Positions 1 to 5,136 of a stretch of 5,136 nt of DNA are shown in pieces (position 1 is the first letter of the stretch; each line of letters starts with the position of its first letter). Below the pieces are notes generated by a model, which made no database searches, was not told the DNA's origin, and saw only the letters and a list, made by a program, of their open reading frames with translations. The DNA lies in NCBI GenBank assembly GCA_029098085.1, contig JAQXNQ010000250.1, positions 1 through 5,136 on the forward strand, given 5' to 3'. Both the position numbers and the translations under genes were made by a program. Source of the DNA: Oscillospiraceae bacterium (GTDB taxonomy: Bacteria > Bacillota > Clostridia > Oscillospirales > Ruminococcaceae).

Positions 1-1
1 C

Positions 2-526
2 AGCGCCGGCATCGACGCCATCCTCACCTTCTTCCCCGACTCCCTCATCGGCTATTCCGACTTCCGCATCGGCGGCATGAGCAACCTGACCATGGCCAAA
101 GTGCTGCCGGCGGGGATCATCATCCTGCTTTGTATCGGGGCGTCGCTGCTGATGTCCAACGAGATGGATGTGCTGACCCTGGGCAGCGATACTGCCCAAA
201 GTCTGGGACTGCCGGTCAAGCGGGTGCGGATTCTGCTGCTGGGGCTGGCGGCGGCGCTGGCCGGCGCGGCGGTGAGCTTTTCCGGCCTGCTGGGCTTTGT
301 GGGGCTCATTGTCCCCCACATCATGCGGCGGCTCATGGGCGGCGGGAGCAAGCCTCTGCTGGCGGGCTGCGCTCTGGGCGGAGCGGCTCTGCTGACCCTC
401 TGCGACATTGCGGCCAGAACCCTTTTTGCCCCCTACGAGCTGCCGGTGGGCATTGTGCTCTCTCTCTGCGGCGGGCCCTTCTTCCTCTGGCTGCTGTTCC
501 GGAAAAAGGGGGTGACCCACCCGTGA
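2..526 (+). CDS. FecCD/BtuC-family ABC importer permease, C-terminal half (partial)
   Basis: This is the membrane-spanning subunit of a binding-protein-dependent importer of the iron-siderophore/heme/cobalamin class. The frame is open from base 2, so the gene begins upstream; 174 residues are visible, about half of the usual 320-350. An internal ATG at 77 is not the true start, because family-like sequence precedes it. Visible hydrophobic segments lie near residues 35-51, 77-105, 118-135 and 149-165. The family hallmark GLLGFVGLIVPHIMRRLMG is at residues 95-113, following the LGLPVKRVR stretch (68-76); this region contacts the ATPase in BtuCD-type transporters. The stop overlaps the start of the ATPase gene, so the two are translationally coupled. 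Family assignment is firm. The substrate (ferric siderophore, heme, corrinoid or other chelate) cannot be told from this half. Confidence 0.93.
   Translation, partial: SAGIDAILTFFPDSLIGYSDFRIGGMSNLTMAKVLPAGIIILLCIGASLLMSNEMDVLTLGSDTAQSLGLPVKRVRILLLGLAAALAGAAVSFSGLLGFVGLIVPHIMRRLMGGGSKPLLAGCALGGAALLTLCDIAARTLFAPYELPVGIVLSLCGGPFFLWLLFRKKGVTHP
506..515 (+). promoter_or_regulatory. Ribosome binding site fixing the GTG start of the ATPase
   Basis: AAGGGGGTGA differs from the full anti-Shine-Dalgarno complement AAGGAGGTGA at one base. It lies 7 bases before the GTG at 523, inside the last codons of the permease. It decides the start of the ATPase gene, which otherwise has an open frame extending far upstream through the permease. 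Confidence 0.75.
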
Positions 527-1278
527 TTGAACTGCATCACCTGACCGTGGGCTACCACGGCGAGCCGGTGCTCCGGGATGTGGAGCTTTCCTTCCCCGCC
601 GGCAGCGTGACGGTGCTGCTGGGGCCCAACGGCTGCGGCAAGAGCACCCTGCTGAAGACAGCGCTGGGACTGCTCCCGCCCATCTCCGGCGAGATTCTGT
701 ACGATGGCGTCCCTCTGGCGCGGCTGTCCCCCTCCGAATCGGCCCGGCAGGCAGCCTACATGGCTCAGAGCCGGAATATTCCCAGCATTACAGCCCGGCG
801 GATGGTACTCCACGGGCGCTTCCCCTACCTGTCTTTTCCCAGGAAATACCGCCCCTGCGACTATGAAGCGGCGGATCGGGCGCTGGCGGCGGCGGATGCC
901 CTCTCTCTGGCCGAACGGCCCATGGAGCAGCTCAGCGGCGGCCAGCGTCAGAAGGTCTATCTGGCCATGGCGCTGGCACAGGAGACCGGCAGCATTTTTA
1001 TGGACGAGCCCACCACCTGGCTGGACGTCCGGCATCAGCTGGAGGTCATGGCCACCGCCCGACGGCTGGCCGATGACGGCAAAGCGGTGATTCTGGTGAG
1101 CCACGACCTCTGCCAGTCCCTGAGGATCGCCGACCGGGTGGCCCTGCTGGCGGACGGCAGCCTGCAGATGACCGACACACCGGAGCGGGTCTTTGAAAGC
1201 GGAGCGCTGGACAGGGCCTTCGGTGTTCGGGTTCGGCGGGTAAAGATTGACGATAACTGGCAGTATTTCTGCGAATAA
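523..1278 (+). CDS. FecE/BtuD-type ABC transporter ATP-binding protein
   Basis: This is the cytoplasmic ATPase that powers the importer whose permease is just upstream. It has 251 residues, normal for the FecE/BtuD/FhuC group (about 250-270). All nucleotide-binding elements are present in order: Walker A GPNGCGKST (34-42), Q-loop Gln82, signature LSGGQRQKV (137-145), Walker B plus D-loop IFMDEPTTWLD (158-168), and the H-loop histidine in ILVSHDL (194). The start is the GTG at 523; it overlaps the permease stop in the string GTGA and has a near-perfect ribosome binding site. The frame is open upstream to at least 130, but that stretch is a shadow of the permease and looks nothing like an ABC protein. 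Family and completeness are clear. The transported compound is inferred only to be a metal chelate or corrinoid. Confidence 0.95.
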   Translation: MIELHHLTVGYHGEPVLRDVELSFPAGSVTVLLGPNGCGKSTLLKTALGLLPPISGEILYDGVPLARLSPSESARQAAYMAQSRNIPSITARRMVLHGRFPYLSFPRKYRPCDYEAADRALAAADALSLAERPMEQLSGGQRQKVYLAMALAQETGSIFMDEPTTWLDVRHQLEVMATARRLADDGKAVILVSHDLCQSLRIADRVALLADGSLQMTDTPERVFESGALDRAFGVRVRRVKIDDNWQYFCE

Positions 1279-1292
1279 AGGAGAGAATTCCC

Positions 1293-2771
1293 ATGACAAA
1301 AACCGGCTGTGTCTATCTGGTAGGAGCGGGCTGCGGCAGCGCCGATCTGATCACCCTGCGGGGTCTGCGGCTGCTGCAAAGCTGCGACGCTGTGGTATAC
1401 GACGCTCTCATCGACCCCGAGCTGCTGAAGGCCGCCTCCCGGGCGGAGCTGTATCCCGCTGGAAAACGGGGCGGACGGCAGTCCATGCCCCAGGAGGAAA
1501 TCAATGAAATGCTGGTGCGGCTGGCCTCTGAAGGCAAACGGGTTGTCCGGCTCAAGGGCGGCGATCCCTATGTCTTCGGGCGGGGCGGCGAAGAAGTGCT
1601 GGCCCTGCGGGCCGCGGGCATCCCCTTTGAAGAGGTGCCGGGCATTTCCTCCTCGGTGGCCATTCCCGCCGAAGCCGGCATTCCGGTGACCCACCGGGAG
1701 CTGAGCCGCAGCTTTCATGTCATCACCGGCCACACCACCGTCGCCGGCATGCCGGAGGACATCGGGGCGCTGGCGGCGCTCCGCGGCACGCTGGTCTTCC
1801 TCATGGGACTGGGCGCGCTGGAGCAGATTGCGGACGGTCTGATGGCCGCCGGAAAGCCCGGCTCCACCCCGGCGGCCGTGGTTTCCGGCGGCAACGCACC
1901 CCAGCATTTCGCCGTCCGGGGCACTCTGGACACCATCGCCGCCAGAACGAGAGAAGCGAGTGTGCAGCCGCCGGCGGTCATCGTCGTGGGCGAGACGGCG
2001 GCGCTGGATTTCTCCGCCACCCTGAAAAAGCCGCTGGACGGCGTGCGGGTCCGTCTCATGGGCACCGATGCCTTTACCGAAAAGCTGGCCGTTCCCCTGC
2101 GGGAGCTGGGCGCGTCGGTCTCCTGGGCCATGACGGCGGAAATCCGTCCCCTGCCCCTGGACTTTGACCTGCGGCAGCTGCGGGAAGAGCGTCCCCGGTG
2201 GGTGGTGCTGACCAGCGGCAACGGCGTGCGCTGCTTCTTCGAACGGCTGACCGAAGCGGGCGTCGATCTGCGGAGCCTCTGCCACTGCAAATTCGCCGCC
2301 ATCGGCCCTGCCACCCGCAAGGCGCTGGCCCAGCACGGCATTCTCGCCGATCTCTGTCCCGGACGGGCCACCGGCGCCGATCTGGGCAAAGCCCTCTGCG
2401 AGGCAGTCGCCCCCGGTGAAGAGGTGCTGCTCTTCCGTGCGGCGGGCAGCGATGCCGCCCTGCGGCTGGCGCTGGAGGAAAAGGCCATTCCCACCCGGGA
2501 ATTTGCCCTGTACGAAACGGTCTTCACCCCCACCGGCGAAACCGGCCCGGCGGATTACCTGACCTTTGCCAGCGCCGGAGGGGTACGCTCCTACTTTGAG
2601 GCCTGCGGTGCGCCGGAGCCCGGCACAACCTGTGTCTGCATCGGCCCGGTGACGGCTGCCGAGCTGCAAAGGCACAGCGATGTCCCCTTCCTGACCGCCC
2701 CTGAGATTCTGGCGGAGGGCATTGTGCAGTGCATTCTGGATAACGAGCAGAAGCGGAAAACGGAAAACTGA
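1293..2771 (+). CDS. cobA-hemD: Fused uroporphyrinogen-III C-methyltransferase / uroporphyrinogen-III synthase
   Basis: This is a bifunctional 492-residue cytoplasmic enzyme of tetrapyrrole synthesis. The N-terminal CobA (SUMT) domain, about residues 5-240, uses S-adenosylmethionine to methylate uroporphyrinogen III to precorrin-2. Its motifs are VGAGCGSADLIT (10-21), GKRGGRQSMPQEEIN (57-71), VVRLKGGDPYVFGRGGEE (84-101) and GISSSVAIPAEAGIPVTHR (117-135). The first loop has Cys where many homologues have Pro. The C-terminal HemD domain, about 250-480, cyclises hydroxymethylbilane; it shows VVLTSGNGVRCFFERL (304-319), AAIGPATRKAL (335-345), FASAGGVRSYFE (425-436) and CIGPVTAAEL (449-458). HemD proteins are poorly conserved, so that half rests on motifs plus position. 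The ATG at 1293 follows AAAGGAGAG (1277-1285). The gene lies 14 bp after the ATPase stop, suggesting one transcript. The charged tail NEQKRKTEN is encoded partly by a tandem CGGAAAA pair (2754-2767). Confidence 0.95.
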   Translation: MTKTGCVYLVGAGCGSADLITLRGLRLLQSCDAVVYDALIDPELLKAASRAELYPAGKRGGRQSMPQEEINEMLVRLASEGKRVVRLKGGDPYVFGRGGEEVLALRAAGIPFEEVPGISSSVAIPAEAGIPVTHRELSRSFHVITGHTTVAGMPEDIGALAALRGTLVFLMGLGALEQIADGLMAAGKPGSTPAAVVSGGNAPQHFAVRGTLDTIAARTREASVQPPAVIVVGETAALDFSATLKKPLDGVRVRLMGTDAFTEKLAVPLRELGASVSWAMTAEIRPLPLDFDLRQLREERPRWVVLTSGNGVRCFFERLTEAGVDLRSLCHCKFAAIGPATRKALAQHGILADLCPGRATGADLGKALCEAVAPGEEVLLFRAAGSDAALRLALEEKAIPTREFALYETVFTPTGETGPADYLTFASAGGVRSYFEACGAPEPGTTCVCIGPVTAAELQRHSDVPFLTAPEILAEGIVQCILDNEQKRKTEN

Positions 2772-2779
2772 GACAGATA

Positions 2780-2813
2780 AAGGGAGCACCGGTTCTAAAA
2801 TCGGTGCTCCCTT
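2780..2813 (+). terminator. Terminator-like hairpin after cobA-hemD (left copy)
   Basis: A perfect 12-bp stem (AAGGGAGCACCG at 2780-2791 with CGGTGCTCCCTT at 2802-2813) can extend by a G-T and two A-T pairs to a CTAA loop. It starts 8 bases after the cobA-hemD stop, so it probably ends that transcript. The T tract after it is poor (CTT then CAGCG), so efficiency on this strand is doubtful. It is also the left end of the inverted-repeat element. Confidence 0.6.
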
Positions 2814-2858
2814 CAGCGTGTCGATAAAGTGTGCTGAACGGAAACGGTGTGACACGCA

Positions 2859-2886
2859 GTGAATAGTGAAAAGTGAAGAGTGAAGA
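2859..2886 (+). repeat. Tandem heptamer array GTGAANA x4
   Basis: Four contiguous 7-bp units begin at 2859, 2866, 2873 and 2880, all fitting GTGAANA (variable base T, A, G, G). A fifth partial G follows. The array forms the left inner arm of the surrounding inverted-repeat element. Confidence 0.85.
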
Positions 2887-3011
2887 GTTTTGGAAAACCG
2901 CTCCCTTCGGTCGCTCATAATTGACAATTCTGATAAAGATAACCTTAAATTCACATTGGAGCATATCGATGATGCCAATTTTCAAGGGCGGTACGCCCGA
3001 TTCACAATAAC

Positions 3012-3039
3012 TATTCACTATTCACTATTACCTCTTCAC
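3012..3039 (-). repeat. Tandem heptamer array, inverted copy x4
   Basis: Four contiguous units begin at 3012, 3019, 3026 and 3033: TATTCAC twice, TATTACC, then TCTTCAC. Three are exact complements of GTGAANA units and one is degenerate. The array mirrors the one at 2859-2886, so the two could pair into a long stem of about 28 bp with mismatches. Confidence 0.8.
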
Positions 3040-3087
3040 TACGACTTGCACTCTGTCCGCTGAAAAGGTACCTTTTTCGACAAACTG

Positions 3088-3122
3088 AGGGAGCACCGGT
3101 TCTTAAATCGGTGCTCCCTTTT
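3088..3122 (+). terminator. Terminator-like hairpin (right copy)
   Basis: The stem of 3088-3101 pairs with 3106-3119 (AGGGAGCACCGGTT with AATCGGTGCTCCCT, one G-T pair) around a CTTA loop and is followed by TTTT at 3119-3122. It is nearly identical to the hairpin at 2780-2813, with one substitution in the loop region. The better T tract makes this copy the more convincing rho-independent terminator. It would stop read-through from the left operon about 65 bp before the next gene. Confidence 0.65.
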
Positions 3123-3185
3123 GCGAAAAAAGCCGGAACTCCACGTTATCATAAACAGAACATCATCCGAAAAGGAAGTGCTGTC

Positions 3186-4226
3186 ATGAAAAAGCTCGAC
3201 AGATTCCGCGGCTGTCTGCTGGCCGGAGCGGCCGGCGACGCATTGGGCTACGCGGTTGAATTCATCCCCCTGAACACCATCCGGACGAGATACGGCCCCG
3301 GCGGTATCCGCGCCTATGACCTGCGGGAGGGGCTGGCCCTGATCTCCGATGATACCCAGATGACCCTGTTCACGGCAAACGGCCTGCTGCTGGGTGAGCA
3401 GACCGGCGACTATGCCGGGAGCATCCACCGCTGCTATCTGGACTGGCTGCTGACCCAGCGGGCCCGGGGCGAGGTCACCGAGGGGAAGGTCTCCTGGCTG
3501 AACGGCGTTCCTGCCCTGAATCATCCCCGGGCGCCCGGCAACACCTGTCTGGCTGCACTGGAGTCGGGTAAAGCGGGCTCGGTCAGACAGCCCATCAACA
3601 ACAGCAAGGGCTGCGGCGGCGTCATGCGGGTTGCCCCCGCCGGGCTGTATTTTGAGGATCCGGCAAGGGCGGCATCCATTGCGGCCGAGGCCGCTGCCCT
3701 GACCCATGGACACCCGCTGGGCTGGCTGCCTGCGGCCCTGCTGGGCGCAGCCGTTTCGCTGGCGGCTTACACCGACCTGCCGCTGGACGAAGTCATCCGG
3801 GAAAGCGAAGCAGTGCTGCAGCGGCTCTGGCCGGAGCTGCCGGAGCTTTCCCAGCTGCTGGAGCTGACAGAAAGAGCCGTTTCTCTGGCGGAAAACGGTC
3901 TGCCGGACATCGACGCCATCCGGCAGCTGGGTCAGGGCTGGGTCGGCGATGAGGCGCTGGCCATCGCGGTATTCTGCGCTCTGCGGTACCCGGAGGATCT
4001 GGAAGGCGCGCTCATCGCTTCGGTCAATCACAGCGGCGACAGCGATTCCACCGGCTCCATCGCCGGTAACCTGCTGGGCGCACGGCTGGGGCTCAGCGCC
4101 CTTCCCGCTGCCTTCCGGGAGCATCTGGAGGCCTCCGACACCATTCTGCAGGCGGCGGACGACCTGTTCGCCGGACCTGCGGGGCTCTCCGCCCAGCGGA
4201 AGGCGCTCTCTAAGCAGAAGATTTGA
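3186..4226 (+). CDS. ADP-ribosylglycohydrolase (DraG/ARH family)
   Basis: This predicted cytoplasmic enzyme hydrolyses the N- or O-glycosidic bond of ADP-ribosyl groups, reversing ADP-ribosylation of proteins or small molecules. It has 346 residues, normal for the family. Motifs run in order: GCLLAGAAGDALG (9-21), SDDTQMT with the dimetal-binding Asp pair (54-60), NNSKGCGGVMRVAP (138-151), THGHP (173-177), GWVGDEALAIAVFC (251-264), and HSGDSDSTGSIAGNLLGA carrying the second metal-binding Asp cluster (282-299). Both metal-site clusters are intact, so it is probably active. The ATG at 3186 follows AAAGGAAG (3171-3178); sequence upstream in the same frame codes through the hairpin repeat and does not resemble the family. 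The gene appears monocistronic, between two repeat-rich spacers and facing the convergent yunB-like gene. The ADP-ribosylated target (arginine, serine, nucleic acid or free metabolite) cannot be told; no partner transferase is in the window. Confidence 0.93.
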   Translation: MKKLDRFRGCLLAGAAGDALGYAVEFIPLNTIRTRYGPGGIRAYDLREGLALISDDTQMTLFTANGLLLGEQTGDYAGSIHRCYLDWLLTQRARGEVTEGKVSWLNGVPALNHPRAPGNTCLAALESGKAGSVRQPINNSKGCGGVMRVAPAGLYFEDPARAASIAAEAAALTHGHPLGWLPAALLGAAVSLAAYTDLPLDEVIRESEAVLQRLWPELPELSQLLELTERAVSLAENGLPDIDAIRQLGQGWVGDEALAIAVFCALRYPEDLEGALIASVNHSGDSDSTGSIAGNLLGARLGLSALPAAFREHLEASDTILQAADDLFAGPAGLSAQRKALSKQKI

Positions 4227-4261
4227 AAGGAACGGGCATAGCTTTGTCTATTTAGAATCTT

Positions 4262-4285
4262 GCGCCCTGCGAGCCGCGCTTTTTT
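4262..4285 (+). terminator. Weak terminator candidate after the ADP-ribosylglycohydrolase gene
   Basis: A short GCGC/GCGC stem (4262-4265 with 4276-4279) is followed directly by six T residues (4280-4285), about 35 bases after the stop. The stem is only 4 bp and the call rests mainly on the T run. Confidence 0.3.
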
Positions 4286-4323
4286 ATATCTACTGTCCGC
4301 GCCGAGCGCGGAGGAGCAGGATT

Positions 4324-4375
4324 TCGCGGCTTGCGAGCCGCGACCAGGGGCTCTGCCCCGACCCCGCGATTTTTT
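4324..4375 (+). terminator. Compound terminator candidate with alternative pairings
   Basis: An outer stem TCGCGG (4324-4329) with CCGCGA (4364-4369) encloses the GGGGC/GCCCC hairpin (4347-4359) and is followed immediately by six T residues (4370-4375). The same left arm can instead pair locally with GCCGCG at 4337-4342, so two exclusive folds exist. It could end the ADP-ribosylglycohydrolase transcript. GC-rich sequence makes chance pairing easy, so confidence is limited. Confidence 0.4.
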
Positions 4376-4386
4376 GAAAAAAATCG
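4367..4386. repeat. AT-rich palindrome, possible bidirectional termination signal
   Basis: CGATTTTTT (4367-4375) and AAAAAATCG (4378-4386) form a perfect 9-bp inverted repeat around GA. It supplies a T run on both strands, in a spacer where two transcripts converge. On the minus strand no strong GC stem directly precedes the T run, so a role for the yunB-like transcript is only possible. Confidence 0.45.
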
Positions 4387-4432
4387 AGTAAAACTTTATT
4401 GTTTTGACAGCCTAATGGAAGCGCACTCGCCC

Positions 4433-4516
4433 GCAAGAATGGCGTCCGCCCTGCGGGCGGCGCGGCCGTCGTCTTGGCCGTGAGACATTCTTGCAGCTTT
4501 CTGCGCAGCGGAAAGC
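4433..4516. other. Structured non-coding block: three-way junction plus hairpin
   Basis: GCAAGAATG (4433-4441) pairs perfectly with CATTCTTGC (4486-4494). Inside, directly abutting this stem, GCG-T-CCGCCC (4442-4451) pairs with GGGCGGCGC (4455-4463) with one bulged T and a TGC loop. GGCC (4464-4467) then pairs with GGCC (4476-4479), leaving a 6-base joint, GTGAGA, before the closing strand. One base after the junction, GCTTTCTGC (4496-4504) pairs with GCGGAAAGC (4508-4516), one G-T pair and a GCA loop. The fold works on either strand. It lies about 60 bp downstream of the yunB-like stop. It may be a REP-like repeat, a 3' UTR structure or a small RNA; no known RNA family is recognised. Confidence 0.5.
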
Positions 4517-4578
4517 GACGCCCCTTGACCCATAATCTTTGGTAAAGGTCGATAGGCGGTACCTGCCCGTAAGAAGCC

Positions 4579-5136
4579 TCAGCCATCCTCCCCGGCAAAA
4601 TCCGCGATGTCCCGCACCAGCTCCCGATCCTCGGTGAGCACCTGCGTGTAGCTTTGGGGCGTCTTTCCCACGATCACCGTCTCCGCCAGGATAAACTCCG
4701 ACTCCACCGGCACCGAAACCGACCCAAAGGAGCTCACCGCTCCCACCGTCACCGTCATGGACAGGGTGATCCGGTGACAGCTCTGATTGACGCCGCAGCC
4801 GGTGAAGGAGGAAACCGTCCGGGCGGTCACGGCCCCCTCGGGACGAAACCGGAAGCGGACATCCGGCCCCCGGCCGGACAGCCACTGCCCCGCCAGCAGA
4901 TCCCCCAGCGGAATGGCCAGTTCCCGCTCCCCCAGGCCGGAAAGGCTCTCCAGCAGCGTCTCCAGAGCGGCCGCCTTGACCCGGATGACCCCTTCAGTGT
5001 CGGTCTGCACTGAAGCAACCGAGCCGTCCGGAGCGGTGGTCACCGTCACCAGCTGCCCCGCCTCCCGCCGTCCCCGGTCTGCGCTCTCGCTCATCAGCCC
5101 CATGGCCAGCTGATGAACCCGGTAGGACACCAGCTC
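4579..5136 (-). CDS. yunB: Sporulation protein YunB-like, 5' end outside window
   Basis: This matches YunB, a conserved endospore-former protein that in Bacillus subtilis is expressed in the mother cell under sigma E; its biochemical role is not known. The window holds the last 185 residues; the family is usually about 220-260 with an N-terminal membrane anchor, which would lie beyond the edge. The frame is open to base 5136, and the GTG at 5130 is probably internal because family-like sequence begins before it. Visible family features are VKAAALETLLESLSGL (53-68), IPLGDLLAGQWLSGRGP (75-91), GVNQSCHRITL (115-125) and AETVIVGKTPQSY (151-163), counted from the window edge. It is convergent with the ADP-ribosylglycohydrolase gene across a hairpin-rich spacer. 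Its presence suggests a sporulating host or one descended from sporulators. Recognition is by motif pattern, not by alignment. Confidence 0.85.
   Translation of the reverse strand, partial: ELVSYRVHQLAMGLMSESADRGRREAGQLVTVTTAPDGSVASVQTDTEGVIRVKAAALETLLESLSGLGERELAIPLGDLLAGQWLSGRGPDVRFRFRPEGAVTARTVSSFTGCGVNQSCHRITLSMTVTVGAVSSFGSVSVPVESEFILAETVIVGKTPQSYTQVLTEDRELVRDIADFAGEDG

Larger units (their letters stand above)
2780..3122. repeat. MITE-like inverted-repeat intergenic element, about 343 bp
   Basis: This non-coding block fills most of the 414-bp gap between cobA-hemD and the ADP-ribosylglycohydrolase gene. It is symmetrical: a hairpin (2780-2813), about 45 bp, four 7-bp units (2859-2886), an AT-rich core of about 125 bp, four units in the opposite orientation (3012-3039), about 48 bp, and a near-identical hairpin (3088-3119). 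Just inside the hairpins, 2813-2829 (TCAGCGTGTCGATAAAG) matches the reverse complement of 3072-3088 at 14 of 17 positions, and weaker inverted similarity continues inward to the 7-bp arrays. The core holds small hairpins, for example GGGCG/CGCCC at 2986-2998, and a 14-bp palindrome AAAAGGTACCTTTT lies at 3063-3076. Base composition is much more AT-rich than the genes. No credible ORF and no clear target-site duplication is seen. Mobility by a transposase acting in trans is inferred only. Confidence 0.6.
4227..4578. other. Convergent intergenic spacer rich in hairpins
   Basis: These 352 bp separate the 3' ends of the ADP-ribosylglycohydrolase gene and the yunB-like gene. I find no credible gene. 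The left part (4262-4386) contains several GC-rich hairpins: 4297-4311 (CCGCGC/GCGCGG), 4325-4342 (CGCGGC/GCCGCG) and 4347-4359 (GGGGC/GCCCC). An 11-bp direct repeat, TGCGAGCCGCG, occurs at 4268-4278 and 4332-4342. A short AT-rich stretch follows (4387-4410), then the compact structured block at 4433-4516, then a small GGCGGTACCTGCC hairpin (4555-4567) just past the yunB-like stop. The density of palindromes suggests REP-like repeats or terminators serving both converging transcripts. Confidence 0.7.

Noticed and set aside
130..522. N-terminal extension of the ATPase frame
   Set aside because: The extra residues overlap the permease out of frame and do not resemble an ABC protein; the GTG at 523 has a near-perfect ribosome binding site and gives the normal family length.
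2921..2950. Promoter-like TTGACA (2921-2926) and TTAAAT (2945-2950)
   Set aside because: The spacer is 18 bases and the -10 matches only four of six. It lies inside the AT-rich element where such matches are easy by chance, and the right-hand terminator-like hairpin would block it before the next gene.
1035..2978. Long minus-strand open frame (647 codons) antisense to cobA-hemD
   Set aside because: It overlaps a clearly recognisable bifunctional enzyme and the ATPase 3' end, runs through the repeat element, and shows low-complexity Gly/Arg/Gln-rich sequence typical of GC-rich shadow frames.
2524..3018. Minus-strand frame of 164 codons across the cobA-hemD end and the repeat element
   Set aside because: It translates the heptamer repeats and terminator hairpin in its middle, has no recognisable domain and is antisense to a real gene.
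2859..3039. CRISPR array
   Set aside because: The units are contiguous 7-mers with no spacers, in inverted orientation on the two sides, and no cas genes are present.
3111..3185. Longer start for the ADP-ribosylglycohydrolase frame
   Set aside because: The extra 25 codons translate part of the terminator hairpin and have no family similarity; the ATG at 3186 has a good ribosome binding site and begins the typical family N-terminus.
4290..4598. Minus-strand frame of 102 codons in the convergent spacer
   Set aside because: Its sequence is made of the hairpin arms, overlaps the yunB-like 3' end and shows no domain. It could be called hypothetical by automatic annotation, but the nested palindromes explain the sequence better.

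Overview
The window reads as a GC-rich chromosomal segment of an anaerobic, spore-forming Firmicute, most likely a gut Oscillospiraceae/Ruminococcaceae-type Clostridium relative. This is inferred from three things. A cobA-hemD fusion is common in Clostridia. The minus-strand gene at the right edge matches the endospore protein YunB. The genes are GC-rich with near-consensus Shine-Dalgarno sites, while one intergenic region is clearly more AT-rich. No species can be named from sequence alone.

Left block (2-2771, + strand): an apparent operon of three tightly packed genes. It starts with the C-terminal half of a FecCD/BtuC-type ABC importer permease (cut by the window edge). A FecE/BtuD-type ATPase follows, its GTG start overlapping the permease stop by 4 bp. 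After a 14-bp gap comes a fused uroporphyrinogen-III C-methyltransferase/uroporphyrinogen-III synthase. The fusion makes uroporphyrinogen III and methylates it to precorrin-2, the branch point to siroheme and corrinoids. A metal-chelate importer next to it suggests iron, heme or corrinoid supply linked to tetrapyrrole synthesis; the substrate is not visible because the binding protein lies outside the window.

Middle spacer (2772-3185): mostly a symmetrical, MITE-like inverted-repeat element of about 343 bp. It has near-identical terminator-like hairpins at both ends, then mirrored arrays of four 7-bp units, then an AT-rich core. It carries no credible gene.

Right block: a single + strand gene (3186-4226) for an ADP-ribosylglycohydrolase (DraG/ARH family) stands between two repeat-rich spacers with no visible partner. 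The second spacer (4227-4578) is packed with GC-rich hairpins, including a cleanly foldable three-way-junction structure (4433-4494) followed by a strong hairpin (4496-4516). The 3' part of a convergent yunB-like sporulation gene fills 4579-5136 on the minus strand and runs off the window.

I see no clear new multi-gene system. The items most worth following up are the two non-coding structured elements and the isolated ADP-ribosylglycohydrolase between them.
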